A stretch of DNA of 64,000 nt from contig NZ_PKUU01000026.1 of the NCBI RefSeq assembly GCF_002899675.1, positions 46,343 through 110,342 of the forward strand, in the 5' to 3' direction. The position numbers and the translations under genes were made by a program. Shown piece by piece: positions 41,973-51,802 of this stretch. The DNA is from Clostridium sp. chh4-2 (lineage in GTDB: Bacteria > Bacillota > Clostridia > Lachnospirales > Lachnospiraceae). Every line of letters begins with the position of its first letter. Positions within the stretch are counted from its first letter, which is position 1. The notes beneath the pieces are model-generated. The model was not told where the DNA came from. It did not search any database and worked only from the letters and a program-made list of their open reading frames with translations.

Positions 41973-44303
41973 ATGTACGGCAAAATGATTCTAAGCGATA
42001 TACGGAAAAGTAAGCTGATCTCAATCACAATCGCGGTATTTATCACGACGGCAGCGGCTCTGACATCGGCAGCGTCCATGCTGGGAATAAATTTATTCGG
42101 TGCGGTCAATCATCTGATGGAGGAAGCTAAGGCAGTCTAGTTTATGCAGATGCATTCCGGTGATGTTGACGGGCAGCAGGTCCAAAACTTCGCGGATACG
42201 CAGGGAAATGTGGAGAAATATCAACTGGCACAATTCCTCAATATGAACGCATCGGAGATTTTCATAGGGGAAAATTCTCTGGAAGGAAGTGTGCAGGATA
42301 ATGGCTTTTCCACGCAAAACGAAGAATTCGATTTTTTATTGGATTTAAATGGTGATATCATTCATCCGGCTGACAGTGAGGTCTATGTCCCTCTCTGCTA
42401 TAAAAAGGACGGCAGCGCCAAATCAGGCGATATGATGACTGTACATGGCGTGCCGCTCATGGTTGCCGGTTTTTTACGCGATTCTGCGATGAACGCCGAT
42501 ATTGCCGGCTCCAAACGTTTTCTTGTCAGTGAAAATGATTTCAGGGATTTGAAAAGCTTTGGCAGTATGGAATATTTGATTGAGTTCCGTTTGAAGGACC
42601 AAACGGAATTTCCGGCATTTCAGGCGGATTATTTCGCGGCAGGACTGCCTGCAAACGGTCCGCCTGTGATCAGCCGCCCGCTGCTTACTTTGATGAACGC
42701 CATAACAGACGGCATGATGATTGCAGTGCTGATCATGATAAGTATTCTTGTGATTATCGTGGCAATTCTCTGTATCCGCCTTACGCTTCTCGCCAAAGTC
42801 GAGGAGGATTACAGGGAGATCGGTGTGCTGAAAGCGGTAGGGCTGCGCTCCAAGGACATTGCAAAGCTGTATTCGGCCAAGTACGGAGCGATTGCCGGAT
42901 CATTATGTATTTTGGGATTTCTGCTCTCGTTTCCTTTCTCTGTCCCATTGACAGAGAATATGCGTATGTACATGGGAGACAGCGGCAGGGGAGTGGCTGC
43001 GCCATTCATAGGTATCCTCGGGGCTTCGATCATATTTCTTGCAGTGATATGGTATGTGAAAGCCGTTTTGCGGCAGTTCCGTAAAATACCGGCGGCACAG
43101 GCAGTTCGGTATGGCGCTCCTATAGAAAAATCGAAAGCAGCAAAAGGATTTCGTTTCAGCGAGAACAGGCTCCTTTCCCCCAATGTTTTCCTGGGTCTCA
43201 AGGATGTGTTTTCCCGTAGGAAACTCTATGTGACCATGTTTGCTGTACTTGTTATAGCGTCATTTCTCTTAATCGTTCCGCAGAACATCTATCATACTAT
43301 TTCGGCAAGAAGTTTTATGACCTACATGGGGATTGGTGAAAGCGATCTCTCGGTTCATTTTTCGCAAACACAGACAGACGACGTTTCGTCCGCAGCAGAG
43401 GACTTAATCGCCGCACTTGAGGCGGATGAGAATGTTGAAAGATATACGGTACTTTCCGGCATGGTGTTTAGTATGCCAAAGGAGGATGGACGCATGGAAC
43501 GGCTGCGGGTAGATTTGGGCGACCATAACGCCTTCCCTGTCATGTATTCATTGGGCGGCGCGCCGGCAGCTGATACAGAGATTGCACTTTCTTCACTGAA
43601 CGCTGAGGAGCTTGGAAAAACGCTGGGCGACGAACTGACGTTAATTGTGGACGGTGAAGAAAAACACATGACCGTATGCGGCATTTATTCTGACATCACG
43701 GGGGCCGGGAAAACGGCAAAGGCCTCGTTTGAAACAAGAGATGGTGATTTAATGCGGGTGATTATTCCGGTAGAACTCAGAGATAGGGCTTCAACCGTGG
43801 AAACGGCGTCGCGGTATCAGTCGGAGTTTCCGTTCGCTGCGGTAGCGGCCGCTGATGAATACGTGCGCCAGACATTCGGCGGCACATTGGATGCTATACG
43901 GAAAGCGTCTTATGCGTCTTTTGCCGTTGCTGTATTGCTTACCATACTGGTCACATTGCTGTTTATGAAAATGCTGGTGGCAAAAGACCGGTATTCAATT
44001 GCAGTGCTGAAATCAATGGGATTTACCAATGGGGATATTCGCAGGCAGTATATGACGCGTTCCGTGATTGTGACAGCACTTGGGATTGTCGCCGGTATTA
44101 TTCTGGCTGACACCTTGGGAGAGGCTGTCGGAGGAATATTGATTTCTTCTTTTGGTGCTACAAGATTCAACTTAGTAGTAAACCAGTGGTTTGCTTACCT
44201 GTTTTCTCCGCTGTTGATTGGGGGCTGTGTGATGATTGCCACGGTGCTGGGGGTATCGGATATCCGACGGTTGAAAATTTCGGAATATATTAAGGAGGCA
44301 TAA
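41973..44303 (+). pseudogene. FtsX-type ABC transporter permease interrupted by an in-frame TAG
   Basis: One reading frame runs from ATG 41973 (AAGGAGG upstream) to 44303 except for TAG at 42138-42140. The first 55 codons hold the first membrane helix; the remaining 719 codons continue the same family pattern (extracellular domain, three helices near FtsX motif LLAKVEEDYREIGVLKAVGL, second domain, and the C-terminal KDRYSIAVLKSMGF repeat). Thus a full-length MacB/FtsX-like permease of about 776 codons carries one stop. ATG 42144 lies three bases after the TAG, so stop-and-restart could still give the large part, without the first helix. Its ATPase partner gene is intact. Confidence 0.75.
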
Positions 44304-44306
44304 AAT

Positions 44307-45065
44307 ATGTCGAATATCGTCATTGGAAAAAATATAGTGAAAACCTTTGGAACCGGCATGGAACCGGTGAAGGTGCTGAATTTAGTTAATGCAGAAATCG
44401 GAAGCGGTGAGTTCGTCGCAGTGATGGGGCCTTCCGGCTCCGGAAAAACCACGCTGCTTCACGTGCTTTCCGGCATGGACAGCATTACAAGCGGATCGGT
44501 GAAGTTCAAGGATGACGAATTGTCGGAAATGAGCGAAAACCAGCTTGCGGATTTGCGTCGGACAAAGATGGGATTCATCTTTCAACAGCCTACCATGCTA
44601 AAGAACCTTAACCTCTTGGACAATATCATCCTTCCAGCAGTGCCGGACGGCAGACATGCGGCTGCCAAACTCGTACAAAAGGCAAAGATCTTGATGAAGA
44701 AGATGGGGATTGACGGGCTTGAAGACAGGGATATCCGGGAGGTTTCCGGCGGACAGCTTCAGCGTGCCGGAATCTGCCGCGCCCTGATGAATGATCCGGA
44801 GATTCTCTTTGCCGATGAACCGACTGGTGCGGTTAATTCTAAAACGGCGGAGGAAATTATGGGGCTGCTTGTGGAGATCAACAGAGAAGGCACAGCGATC
44901 CTTCTTGTGACCCACGATCCGTTGGTCGCCGCTAAAGCCGACAGGGTGCTTTTTATGAAAGACGGGAATATTGTTTCTGAGCTGATGCTGCAAAAGTTCG
45001 GAGGAAAGGATATGGAGGCGAGGACAGAAAGAGTATTGGCAAAGATGGCGGCTGTTGGAATTTAG
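44307..45065 (+). CDS. ABC transporter ATP-binding protein (MacB/LolD type)
   Basis: 252 residues. Walker A GPSGSGKTT, Q-loop FIFQQPTMLKNLNLLDNI, signature VSGGQLQRAGICRAL, Walker B ILFADEPTGAV and switch LLVTHDPLV are intact. The group works with FtsX-type permeases in export of peptides, antibiotics or lipoproteins. It starts three bases after the interrupted permease gene, so the pair was one unit. The signature SGGQLQR and ADEPTGAVNSKT are the usual form of this subgroup. Confidence 0.92.
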   Translation: MSNIVIGKNIVKTFGTGMEPVKVLNLVNAEIGSGEFVAVMGPSGSGKTTLLHVLSGMDSITSGSVKFKDDELSEMSENQLADLRRTKMGFIFQQPTMLKNLNLLDNIILPAVPDGRHAAAKLVQKAKILMKKMGIDGLEDRDIREVSGGQLQRAGICRALMNDPEILFADEPTGAVNSKTAEEIMGLLVEINREGTAILLVTHDPLVAAKADRVLFMKDGNIVSELMLQKFGGKDMEARTERVLAKMAAVGI

Positions 45066-45363
45066 GAATTAGGGGCGCACGGCTCCGCCTCACGATTCCG
45101 GGCTGGTTTTCGCTGGCATGGCTAAAAATTTCAATCCCTTACCCATTTCCACCAACTACACAGCGGGGAAGGTATCTGGGCAGAGAAAAGTTTGATGACG
45201 GTAACTCGTGTGCAGAGCCTGCGGGTTACCGTTTATTGGCTGTTCCAGAGTGCTTTATCAGAGGAAATATCAGAAAGATTTTATAGGGATATGGATTATT
45301 TGAACGTGCCATGTTAAAATAAAGTGTGTAATATGATTGAAAATGTGAAAGGAGATGTGTTAT
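45066..45363. other. Intergenic region with repeat remnant and terminator
   Basis: Of 298 bp, 45079-45130 matches the terminal arm of foldback copy B (CGGCTCCGCCTC, CGATTCCG, GCTGGTTTTCGCT in order) in the orientation of the preceding gene. A hairpin ACGGTAAC/GTTACCGT (45198-45205 with 45225-45232) followed by TTATT is a probable terminator. AAAGGAG precedes the small gene at 45364. Confidence 0.65.
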
Positions 45364-45525
45364 ATGATTAAGTCAAATTTGGCAGAACGCCTGGAGGATT
45401 TGAATTATACTGAGGCAGACGCAATCCATGCGTTAAAAACAGAGCTGGAAAGAGGAATTGAAAGTATGGAACAGGGACAGTTGTACACCATTGAAGAAGC
45501 ATGGAAGGAGATCGATGCGGTATAG
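45364..45525 (+). CDS. Small RelB/ParD-like antitoxin
   Basis: 53 residues, beginning MIKSNLAERLEDLNYTEADA and ending WKEIDAV; AAAGGAG is nine bases before the ATG. Acidic, helical, and placed directly before a RelE/ParE-type gene, the standard antitoxin position. The C-terminal half (EQGQLYTIEEAWKEID) fits the toxin-neutralising helix of such antitoxins. The DNA-binding part would be the N-terminus. Assignment rests on size, composition and neighbour rather than on a strong motif. Confidence 0.6.
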   Translation: MIKSNLAERLEDLNYTEADAIHALKTELERGIESMEQGQLYTIEEAWKEIDAV

Positions 45526-45530
45526 AGCCT

Positions 45531-45830
45531 ATGGAAAAACGAAAGAATTATAAGATACGTTTGACGCCAGAGGCAAAACGCGATATCTTAGAGACTAAAA
45601 AATATATTTTAACTACATTTAAGTACCGTGAAACAGCAGAGTCTTTTTCCAATAATATGAAACGAGCTATATCGAAGTTGAGCCCATTTTCAGAAGCATA
45701 TGCAAACACGGGCCTGATGATTCAAGAATCAAGCGAATCCGCTATATCGAATAAAAATCACATCATTAAAGTCTTCAACATCATTCTCAACGATCCCCAA
45801 TCTTATCGGTATGTACTCCCACCTAAATAG
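45531..45830 (+). CDS. RelE/ParE-type toxin, possibly degraded at the C-terminus
   Basis: 99 residues from ATG 45531, five bases after the antitoxin stop. The N-terminal part (YKIRLTPEAKRDILETKKYILTTF, split as usual in beta-strand and helix, then AESFSNNMKRAISKLS) matches ParE-like mRNA interferases or gyrase poisons. The end, NIILNDPQSYRYVLPPK, does not fit the conserved last strand (RIL.GRRD-like) and another frame reads RIKRIRYIE nearby, so a frameshift may have altered it. Translation is probably coupled to the antitoxin. Confidence 0.6.
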   Translation: MEKRKNYKIRLTPEAKRDILETKKYILTTFKYRETAESFSNNMKRAISKLSPFSEAYANTGLMIQESSESAISNKNHIIKVFNIILNDPQSYRYVLPPK

Positions 45831-45859
45831 TTATACATCGGTATTCACGCAGAACCACA

Positions 45860-45912
45860 TTTACATAGAACGTGAAGGGATTTTCAGAAATGCCTTCACG
45901 TTTTACTTTAAA
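45860..45912. repeat. Small palindrome family member
   Basis: TTTACATAGAACGTGAAGGG (45860 on) and CCTTCACGTTTTACTTTAAA form an imperfect stem around TTTTCAGAAA. It lies 30 bases after the toxin gene. It is closest to the degenerate copy at 24698-24752. Confidence 0.7.
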
Positions 45913-46071
45913 CGTCAGGTCATTTACTGCGAATCCTGTAACCACTTATGCAAAAATGTCAACATGGCATATTTTCCCTAAATAAAAAACCAAGTTATCA
46001 GATAACAACTGTGTATATCACAAAAACTATGCAAAAACCCCATAAAAACCCATAATTATCTAAAAATATCA

Positions 46072-46100
46072 TTGACATGGCATGGCATAAATGGTATATT
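46072..46100 (+). promoter_or_regulatory. Promoter of the GntR-led operon
   Basis: TTGACA (46072-46077), 17-base spacer, TATATT (46095-46100). The spacer contains ATGGCATGGCATAAATGG; ACATGGCATATTTT also occurs near 45960. The repeated ATGGCAT may be the operator of the GntR protein. Confidence 0.75.
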
Positions 46101-46134
46101 TTAGCTATTCAAATATGTGATAAGGAGCCATGTC

Positions 46135-46866
46135 ATGAAGGAAGATAAAAAATTTGTAGCGTCCTACAAACTGATCAAAGAAGACATCATAGCAGACATC
46201 CTCAGCGGCATTTATGAAAAAGGCGCCCGCATCCAAAGCCAGAACTATTATTCCGATAAATTCCAGGTGAGCCGCACGACGGTGCGGAACGCTTTCTATG
46301 AGCTGGAAGAGCGGGGAGTATTGGAATGTGTAAAGGGAAAGGGAACCTTTGTAAAGAACGTGGATTTCTTAGAGAAAAAAGAAGTGAACAAACTGTATGA
46401 CCCGGAAGCTGAACGGACCAGACTGAAGCCGTCGCCCACATTTCATGTGGTGAAAATTGCGGAAGACAGGGCGGATTACCGGCTGGCAAGGCAGTTAGGC
46501 ATCAGCGAGGGAGATCCGGTGGTGTGCTTGGAGCGGGTGCGCATGGTGGACAAGATCGCCGGAAACTATCAGATCAGCTTTATCAATAAAAAGCTGGTGG
46601 AGGACATTGATTTTGAGAGCGAGGATATGGAAAAGGGATCGCTCTATCAGGTTTTAATCAATAAGGCCGGGCTGATTCCCCAATATTCCGATGAGATGAT
46701 ACGGGCGGTAGCCTGCCCCGAACACATTTCCCAGTATTTTTATATTAAGAAGAATGATCCCATTCTCCTGATATCCCGGACGACTTATACCATTGAAGGG
46801 ATTGTGATGGAGTTCTGTCTGGATTATGAATGCACTGATGTAAACGGATTAAAGATAAGAAGGTAG
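46135..46866 (+). CDS. GntR/HutC-family transcriptional regulator (UTRA domain)
   Basis: 243 residues from ATG 46135, seven bases after AAGGAG. The winged helix (YKLIKEDIIADILSGIYEKGARI, FQVSRTTVRNAFYELEERGVLECVKGKGTFV) is followed by a UTRA effector domain (RLARQLGISEGDPVVCLERVRMVD, then DPILLISRTTYTIEGIVMEF). UTRA domains bind sugars or their phosphates. It heads an operon with a HAD phosphatase, CUT1 importer and nucleoside hydrolase, so the effector is probably the imported compound or a product. Confidence 0.93.
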   Translation: MKEDKKFVASYKLIKEDIIADILSGIYEKGARIQSQNYYSDKFQVSRTTVRNAFYELEERGVLECVKGKGTFVKNVDFLEKKEVNKLYDPEAERTRLKPSPTFHVVKIAEDRADYRLARQLGISEGDPVVCLERVRMVDKIAGNYQISFINKKLVEDIDFESEDMEKGSLYQVLINKAGLIPQYSDEMIRAVACPEHISQYFYIKKNDPILLISRTTYTIEGIVMEFCLDYECTDVNGLKIRR

Positions 46867-46872
46867 ATAGAC

Positions 46873-47691
46873 GTGGGGATACAATTGATTGTGTGTGATG
46901 TGGATGGGACCTTGATCGGAACGGACCGGAAGGAACCGGAAGAGTTGGAGACACTGGCGGATTTGATCGGACGGTACCGGATACCGTTTACCATTGCCAG
47001 TGGAAGAATACCGGCCAGGATTGAAGGGCTGGCGAAACGGCTTAACCTGAAACTGCCTGTGATCGGCTGCAACGGGGCCTGCGCTTTTTGGGGCGATGAG
47101 TATCTGTGGAACGATTTTTTGCCGGCAAAGCAGCTGAGGGACGGAATCGAGGCGGCGGACAGACTGGGAATGTCCGTGGTATTTACGGACGGGAAGAAGG
47201 AATGGGCCTGCCGCAAGACGCCCTGGGTGCGGGATTTGATGGAAAACTACGGGCGCTATGACGGCATATGGAAACCGGAAGGGACGGAGTGGGACAGCAT
47301 TCGGATGCAGAAGGTGCTGATCGCCGATGCCAAAAATAAAGAAGACGCTTCTTTTGTGCTTGAGAAGTTTCTTCCATATAAAGAGGTCCTGAACCTGGTA
47401 CAGTATGAGGACGGGGTGCTGGATATTACGACGAAAAGCAGTGATAAAGGAACCGGGGTGAAGCGGCTGGCCGAATCCCTTCACATACCTGCCGGAGATA
47501 TCATGGCAATCGGGGATCATAAAAATGATATCGGCATGATCCGGTTTGCCGGAATCGGGGCAGCGGTCGGCAATGGGACTGAGGAACTGAAACAATGTGC
47601 GGATTATGTCTGCAGAAATGAATTGGCCGCAGGGGTTATTGAAGCGGTCAGGGCCTTTTATTTATCGGAGGAATTGGAAGATGAGAGATAA
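46873..47691 (+). CDS. HAD-superfamily hydrolase, Cof/IIB type
   Basis: 272 residues from GTG 46873. Nucleophile motif VCDVDGTLIG at the N-terminus, second motif FTIASGRIPARI, cap domain in the middle, and final motifs GVKRLAESL and MAIGDHKNDIGMIRFAGIGAAVGNG. Cof-type HADs dephosphorylate sugar phosphates, nucleotides or cofactors. In this operon a role on a phosphorylated sugar from the imported compound is likely. Its end overlaps the permease gene by 11 bases. Confidence 0.9.
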   Translation: MGIQLIVCDVDGTLIGTDRKEPEELETLADLIGRYRIPFTIASGRIPARIEGLAKRLNLKLPVIGCNGACAFWGDEYLWNDFLPAKQLRDGIEAADRLGMSVVFTDGKKEWACRKTPWVRDLMENYGRYDGIWKPEGTEWDSIRMQKVLIADAKNKEDASFVLEKFLPYKEVLNLVQYEDGVLDITTKSSDKGTGVKRLAESLHIPAGDIMAIGDHKNDIGMIRFAGIGAAVGNGTEELKQCADYVCRNELAAGVIEAVRAFYLSEELEDER

Positions 47692-48544
47692 AAAACATAC
47701 CGTCGAACCATATCTTTGGCTGGCTCCAACCATTATTTTATTTGCGGTGTTCACATTTTATCCGTTTATCAAGACGGCATATATGAGCCTGTTTATCGTT
47801 AATTCCATGGGGGAGACGAAACGGTTTGTGGGACTGGCCAATTATCTGTACATATTTCAGGATGCAAAATTCGTCAAATCCATTGTCAATACATTTGTCT
47901 ATGTGCTCATATCCGTTCCGGCGTCCAAGATAATCGGGCTGATGTTAGCGCTTCTGGCAAATAAAAAGAGAAAGACATCCTCCATTTACGAAGTGCTGTT
48001 TTCCTTGCCTATGGCCATGTCCATGTCCGTGTCGGCGATTATTTTCCAACTGCTTTACAATCCTTCCTTTGGTGCGGTTAATTACATTTTCCATCTGAAC
48101 ATTAACTGGCTGAATGATGAGAGATATGCCATGCTGGCCATCGGGATTATATCGATCTGGATGTCCAGCGGATATGCATTTTTGTTCATGCTGGCGGCAG
48201 TACGCAATGTTCCGGAGGATATATTGGAGAGCACTGACTTAGAGGGGGCGTCCTGGTGGCAGAAGGTGCGGTATATCTATATGCCTTTGACCTCGCCCAC
48301 CATGTTTTTCCTCATCTGCACCAGTCTGGCAAGCTCCATGATGATGACTGCGCTGGTAAATGTTCTGACAGACGGAGGGCCGTTTCACTCAACCCAGACC
48401 ATCATTCATTACATGTACAGCCAGTTTGCGGTGGCGGGAAATTATACCAATGCATTTCCGGCGGCTATCGTGGCATTTATCCTGGCCGCGGTTATGACAT
48501 GGCTCAGTTTCCTTTATGAGAAAAAGGGGGTTCACTACCAATGA
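47681..48544 (+). CDS. CUT1 ABC sugar-transporter permease (MalF/UgpA type)
   Basis: 287 residues from ATG 47681, ten bases after GGAGG. Six membrane helices and the EAA loop ESTDLEGASWWQKVRYIYMPLTSPTM. It pairs with the MalG-type permease that starts four bases before its end (ATGA overlap). The CUT1 class takes up di- and oligosaccharides or glycerol phosphodiesters. No ATPase gene is present, so a shared MsmX-like ATPase encoded elsewhere is expected. Confidence 0.92.
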   Translation: MRDKKHTVEPYLWLAPTIILFAVFTFYPFIKTAYMSLFIVNSMGETKRFVGLANYLYIFQDAKFVKSIVNTFVYVLISVPASKIIGLMLALLANKKRKTSSIYEVLFSLPMAMSMSVSAIIFQLLYNPSFGAVNYIFHLNINWLNDERYAMLAIGIISIWMSSGYAFLFMLAAVRNVPEDILESTDLEGASWWQKVRYIYMPLTSPTMFFLICTSLASSMMMTALVNVLTDGGPFHSTQTIIHYMYSQFAVAGNYTNAFPAAIVAFILAAVMTWLSFLYEKKGVHYQ

Positions 48545-49374
48545 AAAAATACGGTAAAAAAACGCGGGGTGATGTTGTCTGTCAGGTATGTCTGATCGCG
48601 TTAGGGCTTATTATGGCTTCGCCGATCCTGTATGCGCTGTCCTTGTCTCTGATGCGCCCCCAGTCCATTTTGTCCCAGCCGCCTAAGCTGGTGACCGCTG
48701 ATTTTTATGTGGAAAATTATAAGATCGCTTTAGAGAGCACCATGTTGGCGCGGTATTCGGTAAATTCCTTTATCATCGCCACAGTGTCCAGCCTGTTCCG
48801 GGTGCTGTTTGCATCCATGGCGGCGTTTGCGTTCGCGTTTTTCGAATTTCCGCTGAAAAAGCTGCTGTTTGGAATGACGCTGGCTACCATGATGATTCCG
48901 CCGGATGTGCTGGTGGTGACAAATTATATAACGGTTTCCAAGATGGGGCTTTTAAATACATATGCGGGGATGTGCATCGTGTTTTTGGTGGCGGCGGTGA
49001 ACATTTTTCTGTTCCGCCAGCAGTTTATGAGCTTTTCTAAGGAACTGAAAGAGGCTTCCCATATCGATGGATGCAGCAATTTGTGGTTCTTTATAAAAAT
49101 ATTAATACCGACGAATAAGCCAGTCATAGTGACTGTTTTTATATCTTCCTTTATCAGCGTTTGGAATCAGTACCTGTGGCCCATGGTAATCACCAGTGAA
49201 GATGCCATGCGGACGGTGCAGGTGGGCGTGGGAATGCTTAAATTTCCGGAAGGCACCGCTTATGGGCCATTGATGGCCGGGGCGGTGATCGCGCTGCTGC
49301 CCACCGTGGTGCTGTTTGTGCTGTTCCAAAAGAAGATAGTCGGCGGTATGATGAATGGTTCTGTGAAAGGTTAA
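48541..49374 (+). CDS. CUT1 ABC sugar-transporter permease (MalG/UgpE type)
   Basis: 277 residues. Six helices; EAA loop KEASHIDGCSNLWFFIKILIPTNKPVIV. The start overlaps the stop of the preceding permease (ATGA), giving coupled translation. Together they form the heterodimeric channel for the binding protein encoded next. Confidence 0.92.
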   Translation: MKKYGKKTRGDVVCQVCLIALGLIMASPILYALSLSLMRPQSILSQPPKLVTADFYVENYKIALESTMLARYSVNSFIIATVSSLFRVLFASMAAFAFAFFEFPLKKLLFGMTLATMMIPPDVLVVTNYITVSKMGLLNTYAGMCIVFLVAAVNIFLFRQQFMSFSKELKEASHIDGCSNLWFFIKILIPTNKPVIVTVFISSFISVWNQYLWPMVITSEDAMRTVQVGVGMLKFPEGTAYGPLMAGAVIALLPTVVLFVLFQKKIVGGMMNGSVKG

Positions 49375-49393
49375 AAAAGAAGGGAAAAAGAAG

Positions 49394-50800
49394 ATGAAAA
49401 AGAGAGCAACGGCCATCGGAATGGCAGCAATACTTGGAATTTCCTGTTTAACAGGATGTGGAAATGGAAACGGAGCACAGGCAAGCGCCGGAGCCCAGAC
49501 AAGCGGGGCGCAGGAGCAAGCCGCCTCCCAGACGGAAGACGGTGTGACGGAAATTGAATTCTGGCATTCCATCAGCGGGGAGCTGGCGGAAAAGTTAGGC
49601 GAGATGACAGAGAATTTCAACAACACGGTGGGAAAAGAGAAGAAGATAAAGGTTACCACAGTATATCAGAACTGGCCCGGCACCGATAAGCTGGTCACGG
49701 TTATGCAGGCCAAGGACATTGCAAACCATCCGGACCTGATCCAGATTTACGGGGAAAATATGAACATTGTCAGAGACTATGAACGGATGGTATGGGTAGA
49801 GGATTACATCAACCGCCCGGATTCCGCGGTGAAAAAGGAAGATCTGGTTCCCAATGCGGCAGAGGCATTTTCCATTGACGGAAAGATGCTGGGAGCGCCG
49901 CTTACCCTCTCCACTCTGCTTTTATATTACAACCAGGATATGTTCGAAGCGGCCGGGATCGATACGCCTCCCGCGACCATCGCCCAGATGGCAGAAGATA
50001 TGACAAAGCTGACCCAAAAAGAAGGGGATACCACAAAAGTATACGGTTTAAATCTCTGCCCCAACAGCTATGAACTGAACAGCTGGATTGCCGGACAGGG
50101 AGAAGTCTCCTATTTTGGCGACAATGAAAGCGGCCGCAAAGCGCCTATGACAAAAGTGATTATCGATGAAAATGGAACCTTAGACAGCTTTTTGACCCAG
50201 TGGGACAAAGTGATCCGGACCGGCGGCCTGAAATACCAGGTGGACAATATGAACGAAGAATTCGCCAACCAGCAGCACGCCATGGTCATCATGTCCAGCG
50301 CCAGAATCCAGATCATGAAAGGTCTGATCGGTGATACGTTTAAATGGAGCGTGGCCGATCTTCCGAAAGTAAATGAAAGTGATAACGGCGGAGCTTCCGT
50401 CAGCGGCGGCGGCCTGTTCATGATCAATAAGGACGATCCAAAGAAATTAGAGGCTTCCTGGGAGTTCATCCAATACTGCCTGTCCCCGGAAACCCAGCTG
50501 TTCTGGAGCCAGAATACCGGATATGTGCCGGTGAATGAAAAAACCTATGATCTGCCTGAGATGACAGAATTTTTAGAAAAGGAACCGGAACTTAAAACAG
50601 CAATCGCCCAGATCGAGCATTCCAGCCCAATGCTTCAGGAGCCATACTATCCAAACGCAGGTGAGATAAAAACTGTGGTGAAAGAGGCATTAATCCTGTT
50701 TGCGAAAGGGGATTTATCCAAAGAGGATACGGCAAAATCCATTATCGAAGGCTGTAATGCGGCGATCAACGATTATTATAGGGCTAATCCTTTAGATTAA
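49394..50800 (+). CDS. ABC sugar-type substrate-binding lipoprotein
   Basis: 468 residues. The signal ends in LTG-C near residue 22. The family 1 extracellular solute-binding fold is visible: EIEFWHSISGELAEKLGEM, NHPDLIQIYGENM, MLGAPLTLSTLLLYYNQDMFEAAGI and GGGLFMINKDDPKKLEASWEFIQYCLSPETQLFW. It delivers its ligand to the permeases before it. The nucleoside hydrolase gene directly after it suggests the ligand may be a nucleoside or riboside, unusual for this class; this is inference from context. Confidence 0.92.
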   Translation: MKKRATAIGMAAILGISCLTGCGNGNGAQASAGAQTSGAQEQAASQTEDGVTEIEFWHSISGELAEKLGEMTENFNNTVGKEKKIKVTTVYQNWPGTDKLVTVMQAKDIANHPDLIQIYGENMNIVRDYERMVWVEDYINRPDSAVKKEDLVPNAAEAFSIDGKMLGAPLTLSTLLLYYNQDMFEAAGIDTPPATIAQMAEDMTKLTQKEGDTTKVYGLNLCPNSYELNSWIAGQGEVSYFGDNESGRKAPMTKVIIDENGTLDSFLTQWDKVIRTGGLKYQVDNMNEEFANQQHAMVIMSSARIQIMKGLIGDTFKWSVADLPKVNESDNGGASVSGGGLFMINKDDPKKLEASWEFIQYCLSPETQLFWSQNTGYVPVNEKTYDLPEMTEFLEKEPELKTAIAQIEHSSPMLQEPYYPNAGEIKTVVKEALILFAKGDLSKEDTAKSIIEGCNAAINDYYRANPLD

Positions 50801-50816
50801 GGAAGGAACGGGCAAT

Positions 50817-51770
50817 ATGGAGAAAAAACATGTGATAATAGACTGTGATCCGGGAGCGGATGACGCCCTGGCCTTAATGCTGGCATTAAATTCCGAAGAG
50901 CTGATCATCCATGGAGTGACCGTTGTGGCAGGAAACCGGGATGTGGACAAGTGCGCCCAAAATGCGTTAAAAGTTCTGGAACATTACAGGAAGACAGAAA
51001 TTCCGGTGGCAAGAGGAGCCGAAAAGCCGTTAAAACGGTCTCTGTGTATGGACGACATCTATTCCGGCCGGGACGGAATGGCAGAAACATTTCTGCCATT
51101 TAACGGCACCCCAACAACCAAAGAAAATGCGGTAGATCTGATAATAGAAACAGCCAGACAGTACCCGGGAAAACTGACAATTATCTCTACCTCTCCTATG
51201 ACCAATCTGGCGGAAGCTCTGTTAAAGGAGCCTCAATTAGCGAAAGATCTGGCATCAATCATCACCATTAACGGCTCTTACGGCGTCTGCCGGAAAGAGG
51301 GCATATATAATGCCAGGCGGGAATGGAACGTGAGCGTGGACCCGGAAGCGGCCAAGATCGTTTTGGAATCCGGGATTCCCATATGGGCCATGGGAGTGGA
51401 CGTGACGGGACAGCTAACCAATGAAATCCATGACAGCTTAGTGCGGTCGGGCACGCCTGGAACCATGCCTCATCGTTTTTTGACGGATGCCAAGCGCTTT
51501 TTGGCGACGAGAGGATTGGAACCTGCCGGTTTATTCGTGGACGCCATGGCGGTGGCATATGCGGTGGACCCGCAGATCGCCGGTTTTGTCAACGGAAAGA
51601 CCGCGGTGGAGACCATGGGAGAGATTACGACGGGAATGACGCTGTTTGATAATGCAGGGAATTTTGATAACTCCTCAGATCTGAATGCAGCTTATCATTA
51701 TGATTTTAAACGGCTGACCGAGCTTTTGGCCTGCCGTGTGCTGGCCTGCGGGGCTGCAGTTACCGAATAG
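50817..51770 (+). CDS. Nucleoside hydrolase (inosine-uridine preferring family)
   Basis: 317 residues, normal length. Cleaves the N-glycosidic bond of ribonucleosides to ribose and base, using calcium. The signature DCDPGADDALALMLAL is at residues 9-24; ISTSPMTNLAEAL and the REWNVSVDPEAAKIVLES block (Asn-Asp metal/ribose contacts) follow. It starts 16 bases after the binding protein, so it works on the imported compound or on products of it. Whether it prefers purines or pyrimidines cannot be told. Confidence 0.93.
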   Translation: MEKKHVIIDCDPGADDALALMLALNSEELIIHGVTVVAGNRDVDKCAQNALKVLEHYRKTEIPVARGAEKPLKRSLCMDDIYSGRDGMAETFLPFNGTPTTKENAVDLIIETARQYPGKLTIISTSPMTNLAEALLKEPQLAKDLASIITINGSYGVCRKEGIYNARREWNVSVDPEAAKIVLESGIPIWAMGVDVTGQLTNEIHDSLVRSGTPGTMPHRFLTDAKRFLATRGLEPAGLFVDAMAVAYAVDPQIAGFVNGKTAVETMGEITTGMTLFDNAGNFDNSSDLNAAYHYDFKRLTELLACRVLACGAAVTE

Positions 51771-51802
51771 AAAAATCCGCAGCAGCGGCTAAAGGAGTTT
51801 AT

